Shown piece by piece: positions 48,638-58,523 of a stretch of DNA of 64,000 bases. Under the pieces are notes generated by a model. That model made no database searches and had not been told where the DNA came from. It worked only from the letters and a program-made list of their open reading frames with translations. This stretch comes from Janthinobacterium sp. Marseille (GTDB lineage: Bacteria > Pseudomonadota > Gammaproteobacteria > Burkholderiales > Burkholderiaceae_D), in contig NC_009659.1 in the NCBI RefSeq assembly GCF_000013625.1, forward strand, positions 248,001 through 312,000. The letters are read 5' to 3'. A program made the translations under genes and the position numbers. How positions within the stretch are numbered: the stretch's first letter is position 1; the number at the start of each line of letters is the position of its first letter.

Positions 48638-50401
48638 GTGAATATGATACGGATTGCCAAAGGCAATGAATCGGGATCTTTGCTGAATACGCTGTTACGT
48701 ATCAGCTTGTTGGCGGGTGCTTGCATACTGAGCGCCTGCTCATCAGGTGATAGTGAAACGAAAGCAGGCCAGAATAAAGTGGATGCCGCCAGTAGCGCGA
48801 TCGTGCGCGATGGCTTGCTTAGTTATGCGCCGGAAGATTACTACCAGAAGGGTGAAGGGAAGTCGGGCGGCACGCTGCGCGCTACGGTTGCCGCCGATAC
48901 CACTACCTTCGACGTACATTCCATTTCGCATGGCAATGTGCAGTGGCTGGGGCGCATCCTGTATGACGGCCTGGTTTATCAGGATGAGCAAGGCAATATC
49001 TCGCCATGGCTGGCCAAGTCGTGGGAAATCTCGCCGGATGGAAAAACCTATACATTCCATTTGCGTGATGACGTTACCTTCAGCGATGGCGTTCGCTTCA
49101 ATGCGGAAGCCGTACAGGTAAACCTCGAACACATGCGGGACCCGGCGACCAAGTCGCCACTGGCCGCTGCTTATATCCGGCCTTATCTGCGTGGTCGCAT
49201 CGTCGATGAATACACATTCGAAGCCACGCTGAGTGAACCCTACTCGCCTTTCCTCGATGTGCTGGCGCAATCGTGGCTGAGCATGATTTCGCCGAAGCAG
49301 ATCAGGGAAAATCCAAAGTCCATCGCCGAACACCCGATAGGTTCGGGCCCCTTCGTGCTGGAAAGCTATGTGCGGGCGCAAGGTGCGAATTTCGTTAAAC
49401 GCGCGGATTACAACTGGGCGCCGCCGGTAGTCAGGCATAAAGGTCCTGCTTATCTGGATCGGATTGAACTGACTTTCGTACCGGAAGCGATGATTCGGTA
49501 TTCCTCACTGCAAAGTGCACAATCTGATTTCACGCTGGATGCACCGGCCCAGAATGCGCAAGCGATACGTGCCGATCCTGCCTTGCGTTTTCACAGCCGC
49601 GTACGCAAGGGTAATCCTTTCCGCAGCCTGACCCTGAATGTGGAGAAAGCTCCTTTCAATGATGTACAGATACGCAAGGCGCTGGCGCTGGCGATTGACA
49701 GGGAAGGTGTGGCGTGGATTACCGGTTTTGGCGAGTATGAGCCCAAGAGCGATTTCCTCGCAGCGAATAGCCGTTACTACGATCCTTCGTTCAAGAATGC
49801 GCTGACGTATAACGTGGCGGAAGCCAACCGCCTGTTCGACCAAGCCGGCTGGACTACAAGGGATGACAAAGGTTATCGGACCAAGGACGGTAAGCGCTTG
49901 TCGGCTACGGTCTTGATTACAGAAAACCCGGCTTTCCCGAATAGTGTTGCAGTCGCCATCCAGGCCGATGCACGCAAGGTCGGTTTTGAGTTGAATATCG
50001 AGCTGCTGCCGCTGGCGGTAATCACCGATCGTCGTTATGTCGGCGATTATCAGGCACTCGGTGGTGGTTACTGGCATACGAATACGCCTGACGGTTTGTA
50101 CATCCTGTATCACAGCAACTCAATTGCCAGTGAAAAGCTGATCGGACAAAACAGCTCGCGCTTGCGTGATGCAGAGCTCGATGACGTACTGGAACGTGCA
50201 CGCAAGTCGAATGATCCGGTGGAGCTGAAGGCCTTGTATAGCCAGGCGCAACGTCGCCTGACGGAAGTGGTGCCGGCGATCCCGTCCTACGAAAGCATTC
50301 ATATGATTGCTTATCGCAGCTATGTGAAGGGCGTGGTGTTTGATACCTCGCATAACACGCCATTATTCATCGGCGTCTGGCTCGACAAGGGGGCGCCATG
50401 A
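48638..50401 (+). CDS. ABC importer substrate-binding lipoprotein, DppA/OppA type
   Basis: A 587-residue family 5 solute-binding protein. The signal sequence ends in a lipobox (ILSAC), so it is a lipoprotein anchored to the inner membrane. The family signature is visible: TTFDVHS, LVYQDEQGNISPWLAKSWEISPDGKTYTFHLRDDVTFSDG and FNDVQIRKALALAIDREG. It captures the ligand in the periplasm for the adjacent Dpp-like permease. The start is GTG 48638 or ATG 48644; AAGGG precedes both. Its stop overlaps the following permease start (ATGA). Confidence 0.93.
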   Translation: MNMIRIAKGNESGSLLNTLLRISLLAGACILSACSSGDSETKAGQNKVDAASSAIVRDGLLSYAPEDYYQKGEGKSGGTLRATVAADTTTFDVHSISHGNVQWLGRILYDGLVYQDEQGNISPWLAKSWEISPDGKTYTFHLRDDVTFSDGVRFNAEAVQVNLEHMRDPATKSPLAAAYIRPYLRGRIVDEYTFEATLSEPYSPFLDVLAQSWLSMISPKQIRENPKSIAEHPIGSGPFVLESYVRAQGANFVKRADYNWAPPVVRHKGPAYLDRIELTFVPEAMIRYSSLQSAQSDFTLDAPAQNAQAIRADPALRFHSRVRKGNPFRSLTLNVEKAPFNDVQIRKALALAIDREGVAWITGFGEYEPKSDFLAANSRYYDPSFKNALTYNVAEANRLFDQAGWTTRDDKGYRTKDGKRLSATVLITENPAFPNSVAVAIQADARKVGFELNIELLPLAVITDRRYVGDYQALGGGYWHTNTPDGLYILYHSNSIASEKLIGQNSSRLRDAELDDVLERARKSNDPVELKALYSQAQRRLTEVVPAIPSYESIHMIAYRSYVKGVVFDTSHNTPLFIGVWLDKGAP

Positions 50402-51330
50402 TTTCATTGAAACGCATCCTGTGGCGCTTGCTGGCCGGACTGGGCGTGTTGTGGGGCGCGGCGACGCTGACTTTCATTGCCATCAATATCACCGCCGGCG
50501 ATACCGCATTGGCCATCGTCGGTGGCCCGGATGCGATGCCGACCGCCGAAGTGTTGGCACAGGTGCGCAAGGAATACGGGCTGGATGATCCGCTGCTGAC
50601 GCAGTACGGTAATTACATTGCGCGGCTGGCAAAGGGCGACCTCGGTGAATCCTACCGCCTGCGCATCCCGGTGTTGAAAGCGGTCACGCAGCAATTGGGC
50701 GCGACCGTGCAACTGGCCCTGAGTGCAGGCGTGCTGTCGATTGTGCTGTCGGTTGTGATTGCGTTATTGACGGCGCGACGTGCTCCATGGATACGGTCGA
50801 TCGTTTCAGGTGCGGAACTGACGATTACTTCTGCGCCTTCATTTGTCATCGGCATCCTCTTGCTCCTGGTGTTTTCGTTTTACTTCCACTGGTTCCCCGC
50901 TTCCGGTTCACAGGGCTGGCGCGCGCTGGTATTGCCGACGATTGCATTGGCATTGCCGGTGGCAGGTGTCTTGACCCAGGTATTGCGGCAAGCGCTGGAG
51001 GATGTACTGGAACAGCCTTTCATCCTGACGGCGCGCGCGCGCGGTATGTCGGATGCCGGTGTACGACTGCGCCATGCCTTGCGGCATGCGCTGGTACCTT
51101 TGGTGACGCTATCGGGCTTTGTGTTTGCCAGCTTGTTGGGCGGAGCGGTCGTGGTTGAGATGCTATTCGCACGACAAGGCGTCGGCCGCCTGATGCTGGA
51201 TGCCGCGAACACGAAAGATGTTCCCATCGTACTGGGCATCACCTTGCTGGCGGCTTTCATATACGTGATCGTCAATATTGTCGTCGACGTTCTGTACAGC
51301 CTGATCGATCCGCGTGTACGGGCGACTTGA
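50398..51330 (+). CDS. ABC importer permease, DppB/OppB type
   Basis: A 310-residue inner-membrane permease with the DppB/OppB N-terminus (LWRLLAGLGVLWGAATLTF), the LGLDDPLLTQYGNYI-like segment GLDDPLLTQYGNYIARLAKG, the EAA loop (FILTARARGMSDAGVRLRHALRHALVPL) and the C-terminal LYSLIDPRVRAT. It completes the importer together with the permease at 39271 and the ATPase at 40179. Its ATG overlaps the binding-protein stop by 4 bases. Confidence 0.93.
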   Translation: MISLKRILWRLLAGLGVLWGAATLTFIAINITAGDTALAIVGGPDAMPTAEVLAQVRKEYGLDDPLLTQYGNYIARLAKGDLGESYRLRIPVLKAVTQQLGATVQLALSAGVLSIVLSVVIALLTARRAPWIRSIVSGAELTITSAPSFVIGILLLLVFSFYFHWFPASGSQGWRALVLPTIALALPVAGVLTQVLRQALEDVLEQPFILTARARGMSDAGVRLRHALRHALVPLVTLSGFVFASLLGGAVVVEMLFARQGVGRLMLDAANTKDVPIVLGITLLAAFIYVIVNIVVDVLYSLIDPRVRAT

Positions 51331-51398
51331 GAGATACATGATTTTTTTGCCGTGCCCGGTTGGCACAGGCTTACCATTTTTGAATAGATATAAACACC

Positions 51399-52676
51399 AT
51401 GACTAATACCGCCACCATCCATCACCTGGACACCAAGCCTGTCGCTGTCGCGCCCACTTACGAAGAGCTGGCGGCACGTTTTCGCCCCATCTTTGCGCGT
51501 ATTGCAGAAGATGCCGTGCGCCGCGAACAGGAGCGCGAGTTGCCGTATGAAGCAGTACGCTGGCTGCGCGAGGCGGGCTTTGGCCGTGTACGTATCCCGC
51601 TGAAATACGGTGGCTTCGGGGCGACGATTTCACAGTTCTTCCGTTTGCTGGTCGAGCTGGCCGAAGCGGATTCGAATGTCTCGCATTTATTGCGTGGTCA
51701 TTTCGCCTTCCTTGAAAGCCGTATCAACCACACCGATGAATCGGTACGTGAATTCTGGTTCCCGAAGATCGTGGAAGGTTCGCTGATCGGCTATGCGATG
51801 GCAGAGTTGACGGCTGTGACGGGCACCAGCGCGACGATTACGCAACAGGACGGCAAGTGGTTCCTGAACGGTAAAAAGTATTACAGCACCGGCACCATCT
51901 ACGCGGACTGGATAGTCGCATCGGTGGTGGATGGTGAGGAGCGCGTCAGCGTATCCCTGCCCGCCACGGCACCGGGTGTCACCCGTATCGATGACTGGGA
52001 TGGTTTCGGCCAGCGCATGACAGGCAGCGGTACGACGGTTTTCGAACAGGTCGAGATCCTGCCCGAGCATATCAATCGTCGTCTCACGGGAAAGGATAGT
52101 TATGCGCAGTCTTATCAGAAGGCCTTCCTGCAATTGATTTTGCTGGCTTCGATTGCCGGCGTCGGTCGTGCCGTCAAGCGCGACGGCATTGCTTTCGTCC
52201 AGAGGAAGACGCGTGCTTTTGGTGTACTGGGTGAATCCAGCCCGCGCCATGACCCGCTGGTGCAGCGCGTGGTCGGGCGTCTCGCCAGCCTGTCATTTGC
52301 GGCGGATACCATCGTCGAAGGAATTGCACGGACACTGGATGAAGTACATCAGGCGCGCCTGGCGGATACTGCAGATGAAGCACTGTATGTGGATACCGAA
52401 ATCAAGGCTTTCCAGGCCCAGCAAATCGTCATTGACCTGGTGTTGCAAGCCAGTACTTTGCTGTTCGAAGTCGGCGGCGCATCGGCCACCAGTGAATCCC
52501 GTCGGCTCGACCGGCACTGGCGCAATGCGCGTACTGCTGCTTCGCATAATCCGGCGATTTTCCGTGAACGGGCAATCGGCGATTACTATCTGAATGGTAC
52601 GGTGCCGGACGCGGCGTGGATTGCGGCAGAGAAGGAGCAGGAAGAAGCGCGCGCAAAGGCCAGGGCGGAGCAATGA
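51399..52676 (+). CDS. SfnB/DszC-like flavin oxidoreductase, acyl-CoA dehydrogenase fold (second copy)
   Basis: A 425-residue protein related to the one at 27634. It shows EQERELPYEAVRWLREAGFGRVRIP, SHLLRGHFAFLE, YYSTGTIYADWIVASVVDG, RIDDWDGFGQRMTGSGTTVFEQVEI and SESRRLDRHWRNARTAASHNP, the C-terminal marker of SfnB/DszC-type enzymes. Probably an FMNH2-dependent monooxygenase for a sulfur compound brought in by the preceding transporter. It follows the DppB-type permease after 68 bases, and the acetyltransferase start overlaps its stop (ATGA). Confidence 0.9.
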   Translation: MTNTATIHHLDTKPVAVAPTYEELAARFRPIFARIAEDAVRREQERELPYEAVRWLREAGFGRVRIPLKYGGFGATISQFFRLLVELAEADSNVSHLLRGHFAFLESRINHTDESVREFWFPKIVEGSLIGYAMAELTAVTGTSATITQQDGKWFLNGKKYYSTGTIYADWIVASVVDGEERVSVSLPATAPGVTRIDDWDGFGQRMTGSGTTVFEQVEILPEHINRRLTGKDSYAQSYQKAFLQLILLASIAGVGRAVKRDGIAFVQRKTRAFGVLGESSPRHDPLVQRVVGRLASLSFAADTIVEGIARTLDEVHQARLADTADEALYVDTEIKAFQAQQIVIDLVLQASTLLFEVGGASATSESRRLDRHWRNARTAASHNPAIFRERAIGDYYLNGTVPDAAWIAAEKEQEEARAKARAEQ

Positions 52677-53182
52677 TACGCAGGGCAAATATTGCTGATG
52701 CTGAAGCGATTGCCACCATACATGTACGTAGCTGGCAAACCGCTTACGCAGAAATTTTCCCTGCCGAGTTTCTGGCGAACCTGTCGGTAGAAAAACGCGT
52801 TGTCGCCTGGCGTGCACAATTGGCAGACAATCCCGGCACAACCTTTATCGCGGAAGAAAACGGCCTCGTGACCGGTTGGGTTTCCGGCGGTCTGAGTGCC
52901 GATGCGGATGCCCTTGGTGAATCCGAAGTGCAGGCGATCTATGTGCTGCCTGAGTATTGGGATAAAGGCGTAGGCGGGGAGTTGATGCAAGCGATAGAGC
53001 AAGCCCTGCCACCATCGCCCGGCACCACATTGTGGGTCTTGCGTGATAACCAGCGCGCCTTGCGTTTTTATGAAAAGCTGGGCTATACAGCCGACGGTGC
53101 ACAGGAAGAGCTGGAGCGCGGTGGCGTGAAACGCTGGAAGATACGCTTGCGCAAACACGCAACTGATCCGGCTGTCGCCTGA
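52673..53182 (+). CDS. GNAT family N-acetyltransferase
   Basis: A 169-residue single GNAT domain with IRRANIADAEAIATIHVRSWQTAY at the N-terminus, the acetyl-CoA loop VLPEYWDKGVGGELMQA (variant of R/Q-x-x-G-x-G/A) and LRDNQRALRFYEKLGYTADG. The acceptor is unknown. The start is the ATG overlapping the preceding stop, with GGAG 5 bases upstream, which makes it the last gene of the uptake operon. Such genes sometimes modify or detoxify amino-containing compounds; this is inference. Confidence 0.88.
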   Translation: MIRRANIADAEAIATIHVRSWQTAYAEIFPAEFLANLSVEKRVVAWRAQLADNPGTTFIAEENGLVTGWVSGGLSADADALGESEVQAIYVLPEYWDKGVGGELMQAIEQALPPSPGTTLWVLRDNQRALRFYEKLGYTADGAQEELERGGVKRWKIRLRKHATDPAVA

Positions 53183-53183
53183 T

Positions 53184-54680
53184 TCAGCTTTCCCATGCTT
53201 GCGCGCGTTCTACCGCACGATGCCAGGTATGCAGGCGCTGTTCGCGTTCATCGGCCGACATGGCGGGTTCAAAGCGCTTATCCATTTTCCATTGCGCGGT
53301 GATTTCTTCGGCGGACTGCCAGAAGGAAACTGCAAGCCCGGCCAGATAAGCCGCTCCCAGCGCCGTGGTTTCCGTCACTACCGGACGGATGACGGGGACG
53401 TTCAATATGTCGGCCTGGAACTGCATCAGCAAATCATTGCGTGAAGCGCCGCCATCCACGCGCAGTTCCTGCGACGATGATTGCGCATCCTTTTGCATTG
53501 CATCCAGCAAGTCCACGCTTTGATAAGCAATGCTTTCCAGTGCTGCACGTGCAATATGCGCTTTGTTGCTGCCACGCGTCATGCCGAGGATGGTGCCGCG
53601 TGCATAGGAATCCCAATACGGCGCGCCGAGGCCACTGAAGGCCGGCACGAATACCACGCCGCCATTGTCCGGCACACTGGTCGCCAGCGCTTCGACATCG
53701 GCTGAGCGCTGGATGATGCCGAGGCCGTCGCGCAGCCATTGCACGATGGCGCCGCCCATGAAGACGCCGCCTTCCAGCATGTAATTAGTCTGTGCAGCTT
53801 TTCCTATACCCAAGGTCCAGCCTATGGTGGTGAGCAAGTTGTTGTGCGAGCTTATCGCATGCGTGCCGGTATTGAGCAGCATGAAGCAACCGGTGCCGTA
53901 AGTATTTTTTGCCATGCCCGGTTTGTGGCAAGCCTGGCCGAAGGTGGCGGCCTGCTGGTCACCCGCGATGCCGGCGATGGCTATCGGTGCGCCAAATAGT
54001 TCTGTATGCGTATGGCTGGCGATGCCGCTACTGGCGACGACTGCGGGCAGCAGCGAAGCCGGGATGTCGAATATGGCCAGCAGTTCTTCATCCCATTGCA
54101 GGGTATGGATGTTGAATAGCAGGGTGCGTGATGCATTGCTGCTATCGGTGAGGTGTGCACCTGACAGTTTGTAAACCAGCCAGCTGTCTATCGTGCCGAA
54201 CGCGAGTTCGCCGCGCTCTGCCCGGGCGCGTGCATCGGGAATGTGATCCAGCAGCCATTTCACTTTGGTACCGGAGAAGTAAGAGTCCAGGACCAGGCCG
54301 GTCTTTTGCTGGAATAAATCGGCCTTGCCCTCGGCGCGCAGCTGGTCGCAGTAAGCAGCAGTGCGGCGGTCTTGCCACACGATCGCATTGGCAATCGGCT
54401 GGCCGGTTTTGCGATCCCAGATCACCGTGGTTTCGCGCTGGTTGGTGATACCGATCGCTGCAATATCGGTAGCGCTGAGCTTGTTTTCTTTCAACACCTG
54501 CCGGGCGACTGCAAGCTGGCTATTCCAGATCGCATTTGCATCGTGCTCAACCCAGCCCGGTTCCGGGAATATTTGCGGATACTCTTGCTGCGCCACGCCA
54601 TGGATCTGGCCTTCGTGATTGAACAGGATGGCGCGCGAACTGGTGGTTCCCTGATCGATTGCGAGTATGAATTGGCTCAT
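53184..54680 (-). CDS. glpK: Glycerol kinase
   Basis: A 498-residue FGGY-family kinase that phosphorylates glycerol to sn-glycerol 3-phosphate. Key segments are [16 protein letters not shown] at the N-terminus, [53 protein letters not shown] and [17 protein letters not shown]. Length and motifs are typical. It ends 1 base after the convergent acetyltransferase gene. glpF and glpD are absent here, so it is not in a full glycerol operon. Confidence 0.96.
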   Translation of the reverse strand: MSQFILAIDQGTTSSRAILFNHEGQIHGVAQQEYPQIFPEPGWVEHDANAIWNSQLAVARQVLKENKLSATDIAAIGITNQRETTVIWDRKTGQPIANAIVWQDRRTAAYCDQLRAEGKADLFQQKTGLVLDSYFSGTKVKWLLDHIPDARARAERGELAFGTIDSWLVYKLSGAHLTDSSNASRTLLFNIHTLQWDEELLAIFDIPASLLPAVVASSGIASHTHTELFGAPIAIAGIAGDQQAATFGQACHKPGMAKNTYGTGCFMLLNTGTHAISSHNNLLTTIGWTLGIGKAAQTNYMLEGGVFMGGAIVQWLRDGLGIIQRSADVEALATSVPDNGGVVFVPAFSGLGAPYWDSYARGTILGMTRGSNKAHIARAALESIAYQSVDLLDAMQKDAQSSSQELRVDGGASRNDLLMQFQADILNVPVIRPVVTETTALGAAYLAGLAVSFWQSAEEITAQWKMDKRFEPAMSADEREQRLHTWHRAVERAQAWES

Positions 54681-54702
54681 CGTAGGCAGGCTTCAGGCAG
54701 GT

Positions 54703-55593
54703 TTATGCGAGATAAAAATGTTCGGGCAAGCCCGGGACATCGACGCGCAGGCTGAGGACGCAACCGGATAATGGATATTGTTCCAGTTCGGCTGCCGGGC
54801 GATTCTTGCTGACGCTGGTGATGTAGAGCGTGCGCAAGTCGTCGCCGCCAAAAGCCATCATGGTCGGACAGCGTACCGGCAATGCAAGCTCGGACAGGAT
54901 GTCACCGGCCGGGGACAGGCGCAGGATGCGGCCACCTTCATACATTGCACACCAGTAGTTGCCTTCGCTATCAACTGCCGCACCATCCGGGCGACCGCCG
55001 TAATTATTCTGTTTGTCGGTGGAGAATTGTTTCAATACGCGACCTTCGCCGAGCGTAGCGCTACCGATATCGAATTCATAGGCGAAGATGCGATGCGTGG
55101 TGGTATCGGCGTGGTACATGGTTCGGTTGTCAGGGCTGAAGGCGACGCCGTTGGAGACAGTGGCACGCTTGTCGCTATCGCGTATCTCGCCGTGTTCCAC
55201 GCAGTACAGCGCCGCATTCGCATGATCACGCGGTTCGTAAATCGAACCGGTCCACAGGCGTCCGGCGGCATCGCAGCGGCCATCGTTGAAGCGGGTGGTG
55301 GCCGGATCATAGGGGGCATCGGCGATCTGCGTCAGCTGGCCGCTGGTGGTATCCAGCAAGGCCAGGCCGGAACGGAGCGCAACCAGCAGGCCGCTGCCGG
55401 CATTGAGCGCGATACAACCGGGTTCGGACGGCATATCCCATTGCTGGTGCACGTCATTGGCCGGGATGAAGCGATGTACGGCGCGACCATCGATATCTAT
55501 CCAGTACAAGGCTGCTTCTTCCGGATGCCACAGCGGACATTCGCCCAATTGCATACGAACGGGCAGGATAGGCTGAATATTTTGCATCGACAT
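54703..55593 (-). CDS. SMP-30/gluconolactonase/regucalcin family protein
   Basis: A 296-residue six-bladed beta-propeller with the SMP-30 motifs LGECPLWHPEEAALYWIDI (metal-binding Glu), TRFNDGRCDAAGRLWTGS, TVSNGVAFSPDNRTMYHADT and GRPDGAAVDSEGNYWCAMYEGG with the conserved Asn and Asp ligands. Relatives hydrolyse sugar lactones such as gluconolactone. It lies 22 bases upstream of glpK on the same strand, so the two may be co-transcribed. The preferred lactone is unknown. Confidence 0.9.
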   Translation of the reverse strand: MSMQNIQPILPVRMQLGECPLWHPEEAALYWIDIDGRAVHRFIPANDVHQQWDMPSEPGCIALNAGSGLLVALRSGLALLDTTSGQLTQIADAPYDPATTRFNDGRCDAAGRLWTGSIYEPRDHANAALYCVEHGEIRDSDKRATVSNGVAFSPDNRTMYHADTTTHRIFAYEFDIGSATLGEGRVLKQFSTDKQNNYGGRPDGAAVDSEGNYWCAMYEGGRILRLSPAGDILSELALPVRCPTMMAFGGDDLRTLYITSVSKNRPAAELEQYPLSGCVLSLRVDVPGLPEHFYLA

Positions 55594-55661
55594 GGCAGTT
55601 GCTTTTTGTGGGGTGAATGCGCCATTATGCAGTGAAAATCTTGCGTATAAAGGAGTTTGAA

Positions 55662-56576
55662 TTGAATCAGTCCGTATCCAAACCTGTCATCGCTTTCCTC
55701 GGCATAGGCCTGATGGGCAAACCGATGGCGAGCCGGCTGCTGCAGGCAGGCTATCCAGTCACCGCGTGGAATCGTACCCGCAGCAAGGCCGATGAGCTGG
55801 CACCGCTCGGTGCCAGCGTGGCAGAGCGGGTTGCGGATGCAGTAGCGGCAGCGGATATCGTCATTACGATGCTGGAAGCCGGTCCTATCGTGGCCCAGGT
55901 AATCGATGCGGCGCTGCCGGGTTTAAAGCATGGTGCACTCGTCATCGACATGAGTTCGACCCGTCAATCCGAGGCGCAGGAAGTACATGCCAAACTGGCG
56001 GCGCAAGGTGTGCGGTTTATCGATGCGCCGGTCTCGGGCGGTGTGGTCGGCGCTGAAGCCGGTTCACTTGCGATCATGGCCGGTGGCAGCGCGCAGGATT
56101 TCGCCGAAGCGGAAGCGGTGTTGACTGTCATGGGACGGCCGACACTGGTTGGTCCGGCCGGCTGTGGTCAGATCGCCAAGCTGTGTAATCAGTTGATCGT
56201 CGGCGGCACGCTGAATATTGTGGCGGAAGCATTATTGCTGGCACAAGCCGGTGGCGCTGATCCGACTGCGGTACGCGCCGCTATCCGTGGCGGCTTTGCC
56301 GAAAGCCGCATCCTCGAAGTACATGGACAACGTATGCTGGACCGTAACTTCATGCCGGGTGGCCAGGTCAAGAGCCAGTTCAAGGATCTGGAAAACGTAT
56401 TGATCGCCGCGAACAATGCGGGATTACGTTTGCCGGTGACTGAACTGGTGACAGAAAATTATCATCAGGTATTGCAGAATGCACCGCAGGCGGATCAGTC
56501 GGCCGTGTTGCTGGCGCTGGAAGCTGGCAATCCCGGCTTGCGCCTGGGACAACAGACGGATCAGTTGCCGGGATAA
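55662..56576 (+). CDS. NAD(P)-dependent beta-hydroxyacid dehydrogenase (3-hydroxyisobutyrate dehydrogenase family)
   Basis: A 304-residue enzyme with an N-terminal Rossmann fold (FLGIGLMGKPMASRLLQAGY), the substrate-binding DAPVSGGVVGAEAGSLAIMAGG and the catalytic lysine in CGQIAKLCNQL. The family oxidises 3-hydroxyacids or reduces tartronate semialdehyde or succinic semialdehyde; the substrate is not clear. The TTG at 55662 is taken as start because AAAGGAG lies 7 bases upstream, while the frame is open back to 55617. It is divergent from the SMP-30 gene. Confidence 0.88.
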   Translation: MNQSVSKPVIAFLGIGLMGKPMASRLLQAGYPVTAWNRTRSKADELAPLGASVAERVADAVAAADIVITMLEAGPIVAQVIDAALPGLKHGALVIDMSSTRQSEAQEVHAKLAAQGVRFIDAPVSGGVVGAEAGSLAIMAGGSAQDFAEAEAVLTVMGRPTLVGPAGCGQIAKLCNQLIVGGTLNIVAEALLLAQAGGADPTAVRAAIRGGFAESRILEVHGQRMLDRNFMPGGQVKSQFKDLENVLIAANNAGLRLPVTELVTENYHQVLQNAPQADQSAVLLALEAGNPGLRLGQQTDQLPG

Positions 56577-56687
56577 ATTTAATCTGCGGACCTGGCTAAC
56601 ATTCGTGAACATTTCCCGGTTTGCCCGGTCTATCCGGGGCAGGGCAAACAGTAAATCCCGTCGGCCGGTTTTCAACCAAGCTCATTC

Positions 56688-58451
56688 ATGCCTAAACAAC
56701 GTATAGACTGGCGCGCCGTCTGGCAACTCATCAAGCCATACTGGGTCTCGGAAGAAAAATGGAAGGCGCGCGGTTTACTGTTCGTCATCGTTGCCCTGGC
56801 ATTGGCTGCCGTGTATCTCGAAGTCTTGTTCAATACATGGAACCGCGAGTTTTATAACGCGCTGGAAACCAAGAATTTCAAGGCTTTCACCGAGCAGTTA
56901 TGGCGCTTCACGTATCTTGCATTTACCTTTATTGCGGTCGCGATTTATCGCATTTACCTGACGCAGTCGCTGCAAATGCGCTGGCGCATGTGGATGACGC
57001 AGCAATATATGGCGCGCTGGTTGCAGCACCAGGCTTACTATCGGATCGAGCAGACCGGTACTGCAGACAACCCTGATCAACGTATCGCTGAAGATTTAAA
57101 CCTGCTGACCAGCGCGACGCTATCCTTGTCCCTGGGTTTGTTGTCCAGCGTGGTAACGCTGGTTTCTTTCGTCGGCATCCTGTGGTCGGTCAGCGGCCCG
57201 ATTTCTTTCATGCTGTCTTCGCATGAAATCACTATTCCCGGTTACATGGTGTGGTTTGCGATTGCCTATGCCGGCGTCGGCTCGCTGATTGTGGGTTGGG
57301 TTGGCTGGCCCCTGGTTTCCAAAAATTATTTCCGCCAGCGCTTTGAAGCGGATTTTCGTTTCGGCCTGATACGGGTGCGTGAGAATGCCGAAGCGGTCGC
57401 GTTGTATCGTGGCGAGACCGAGGAAGCAGTGCAATTGAATGGCCGCTTCCAGCGCATACGCGATAACTGGTGGGGCATCATGCGCACCACCAAGAGCCTG
57501 AACCTGGTCTCCACTTTCTACTCGCAGTTCGCCAATATTTTTCCTTTCCTGATGGCGGCGCCGCGCTACTTTGCGGGTGCGATTACGCTGGGTGGCCTGA
57601 TGCAAATCAGTTCGGCTTTCGGCCAGGTGCAAGGTGCCTTGTCATGGTTTATTTCGGCGTTCAGCGATCTCGCCGAGTGGAAAGCCAGCGTCAATCGCCT
57701 GGCCGGTTTCCATGCCGCCGTCGATGCCGCCCATGATGAAAAAGAAGGTGTGGTGGTAACACTCAATAATGTGGGTGCGATCCTGATTGATCGCGTGGTA
57801 TTGAATGTGCCGAACGGAGTGGCACTGACCAGCGAGCTGACTGCGGATATCCAGGCGGGACAGCGCATCCTGATCGCCGGACCATCCGGGTGTGGCAAGT
57901 CGACGCTGATCCGTGCGCTTGCCGGGGTTTGGCCTTACGGTGCGGGCAGCATCGAAATCCCGCAGCAGTGGAAGTTGCTGTTCCTGCCGCAAAGAAGTTA
58001 TTTGCCGATAGGGACCTTGCGCGCAGCCATCGCTTATCCTGCCGGCGAAAACAGTTATACCGACCTCGCCATCCGGCATTATCTGGACTTGTGCAAATTG
58101 CCACAGTTGAAAAAAATGCTGGATCACAGTGACAACTGGAGCCAGCGTTTATCCCCTGGTGAACAACAGCGCCTGGCCTTTGTGCGCGCCTTGCTGACGC
58201 GACCGGATGCACTCTTCCTGGATGAAGCCAGCAGTGCGCTGGATACTGAAACAGAAGAATTAGTTTATCAATTGATATTGCAAGAATTGCCAGAGGCGGT
58301 GATTGTTAGTGTCGCGCATCGCGAAAGCGTCGCGAAATATCATAAAATGCGCTGGCAGTTTGTCGCAGACAGCCGTGCGCCGACTATCGTCGATGACGAT
58401 ATAGAGCGCAGTCTTTATACGATACAGCACACGAAGCCCGGCAAAGCTTAA
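56688..58451 (+). CDS. SbmA/BacA-YddA type ABC transporter
   Basis: A 587-residue protein with an SbmA/BacA-like membrane domain (about residues 1-330, TRANSMEM helices with LEVLFNTWNREFYNALETKN and NPDQRIAEDLNLLTS) fused to an ATPase domain. The latter has Walker A GPSGCGKST, signature LSPGEQQRLAF and Walker B DALFLDEASSALD. This is the YddA/ABCD-like group, related to peroxisomal fatty-acid transporters and to the vitamin B12 transporter of mycobacteria. Substrate unknown. The 111-base gap upstream includes an inverted repeat GTTTGCCC/GGGCAAAC. Confidence 0.9.
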   Translation: MPKQRIDWRAVWQLIKPYWVSEEKWKARGLLFVIVALALAAVYLEVLFNTWNREFYNALETKNFKAFTEQLWRFTYLAFTFIAVAIYRIYLTQSLQMRWRMWMTQQYMARWLQHQAYYRIEQTGTADNPDQRIAEDLNLLTSATLSLSLGLLSSVVTLVSFVGILWSVSGPISFMLSSHEITIPGYMVWFAIAYAGVGSLIVGWVGWPLVSKNYFRQRFEADFRFGLIRVRENAEAVALYRGETEEAVQLNGRFQRIRDNWWGIMRTTKSLNLVSTFYSQFANIFPFLMAAPRYFAGAITLGGLMQISSAFGQVQGALSWFISAFSDLAEWKASVNRLAGFHAAVDAAHDEKEGVVVTLNNVGAILIDRVVLNVPNGVALTSELTADIQAGQRILIAGPSGCGKSTLIRALAGVWPYGAGSIEIPQQWKLLFLPQRSYLPIGTLRAAIAYPAGENSYTDLAIRHYLDLCKLPQLKKMLDHSDNWSQRLSPGEQQRLAFVRALLTRPDALFLDEASSALDTETEELVYQLILQELPEAVIVSVAHRESVAKYHKMRWQFVADSRAPTIVDDDIERSLYTIQHTKPGKA

Positions 58452-58523
58452 GCAGTCGGGACTACCCGGAACAGCAAGTATGCGGCCACGCATGGCAAGA
58501 CGCGTGGTCATAATCACATTGAT

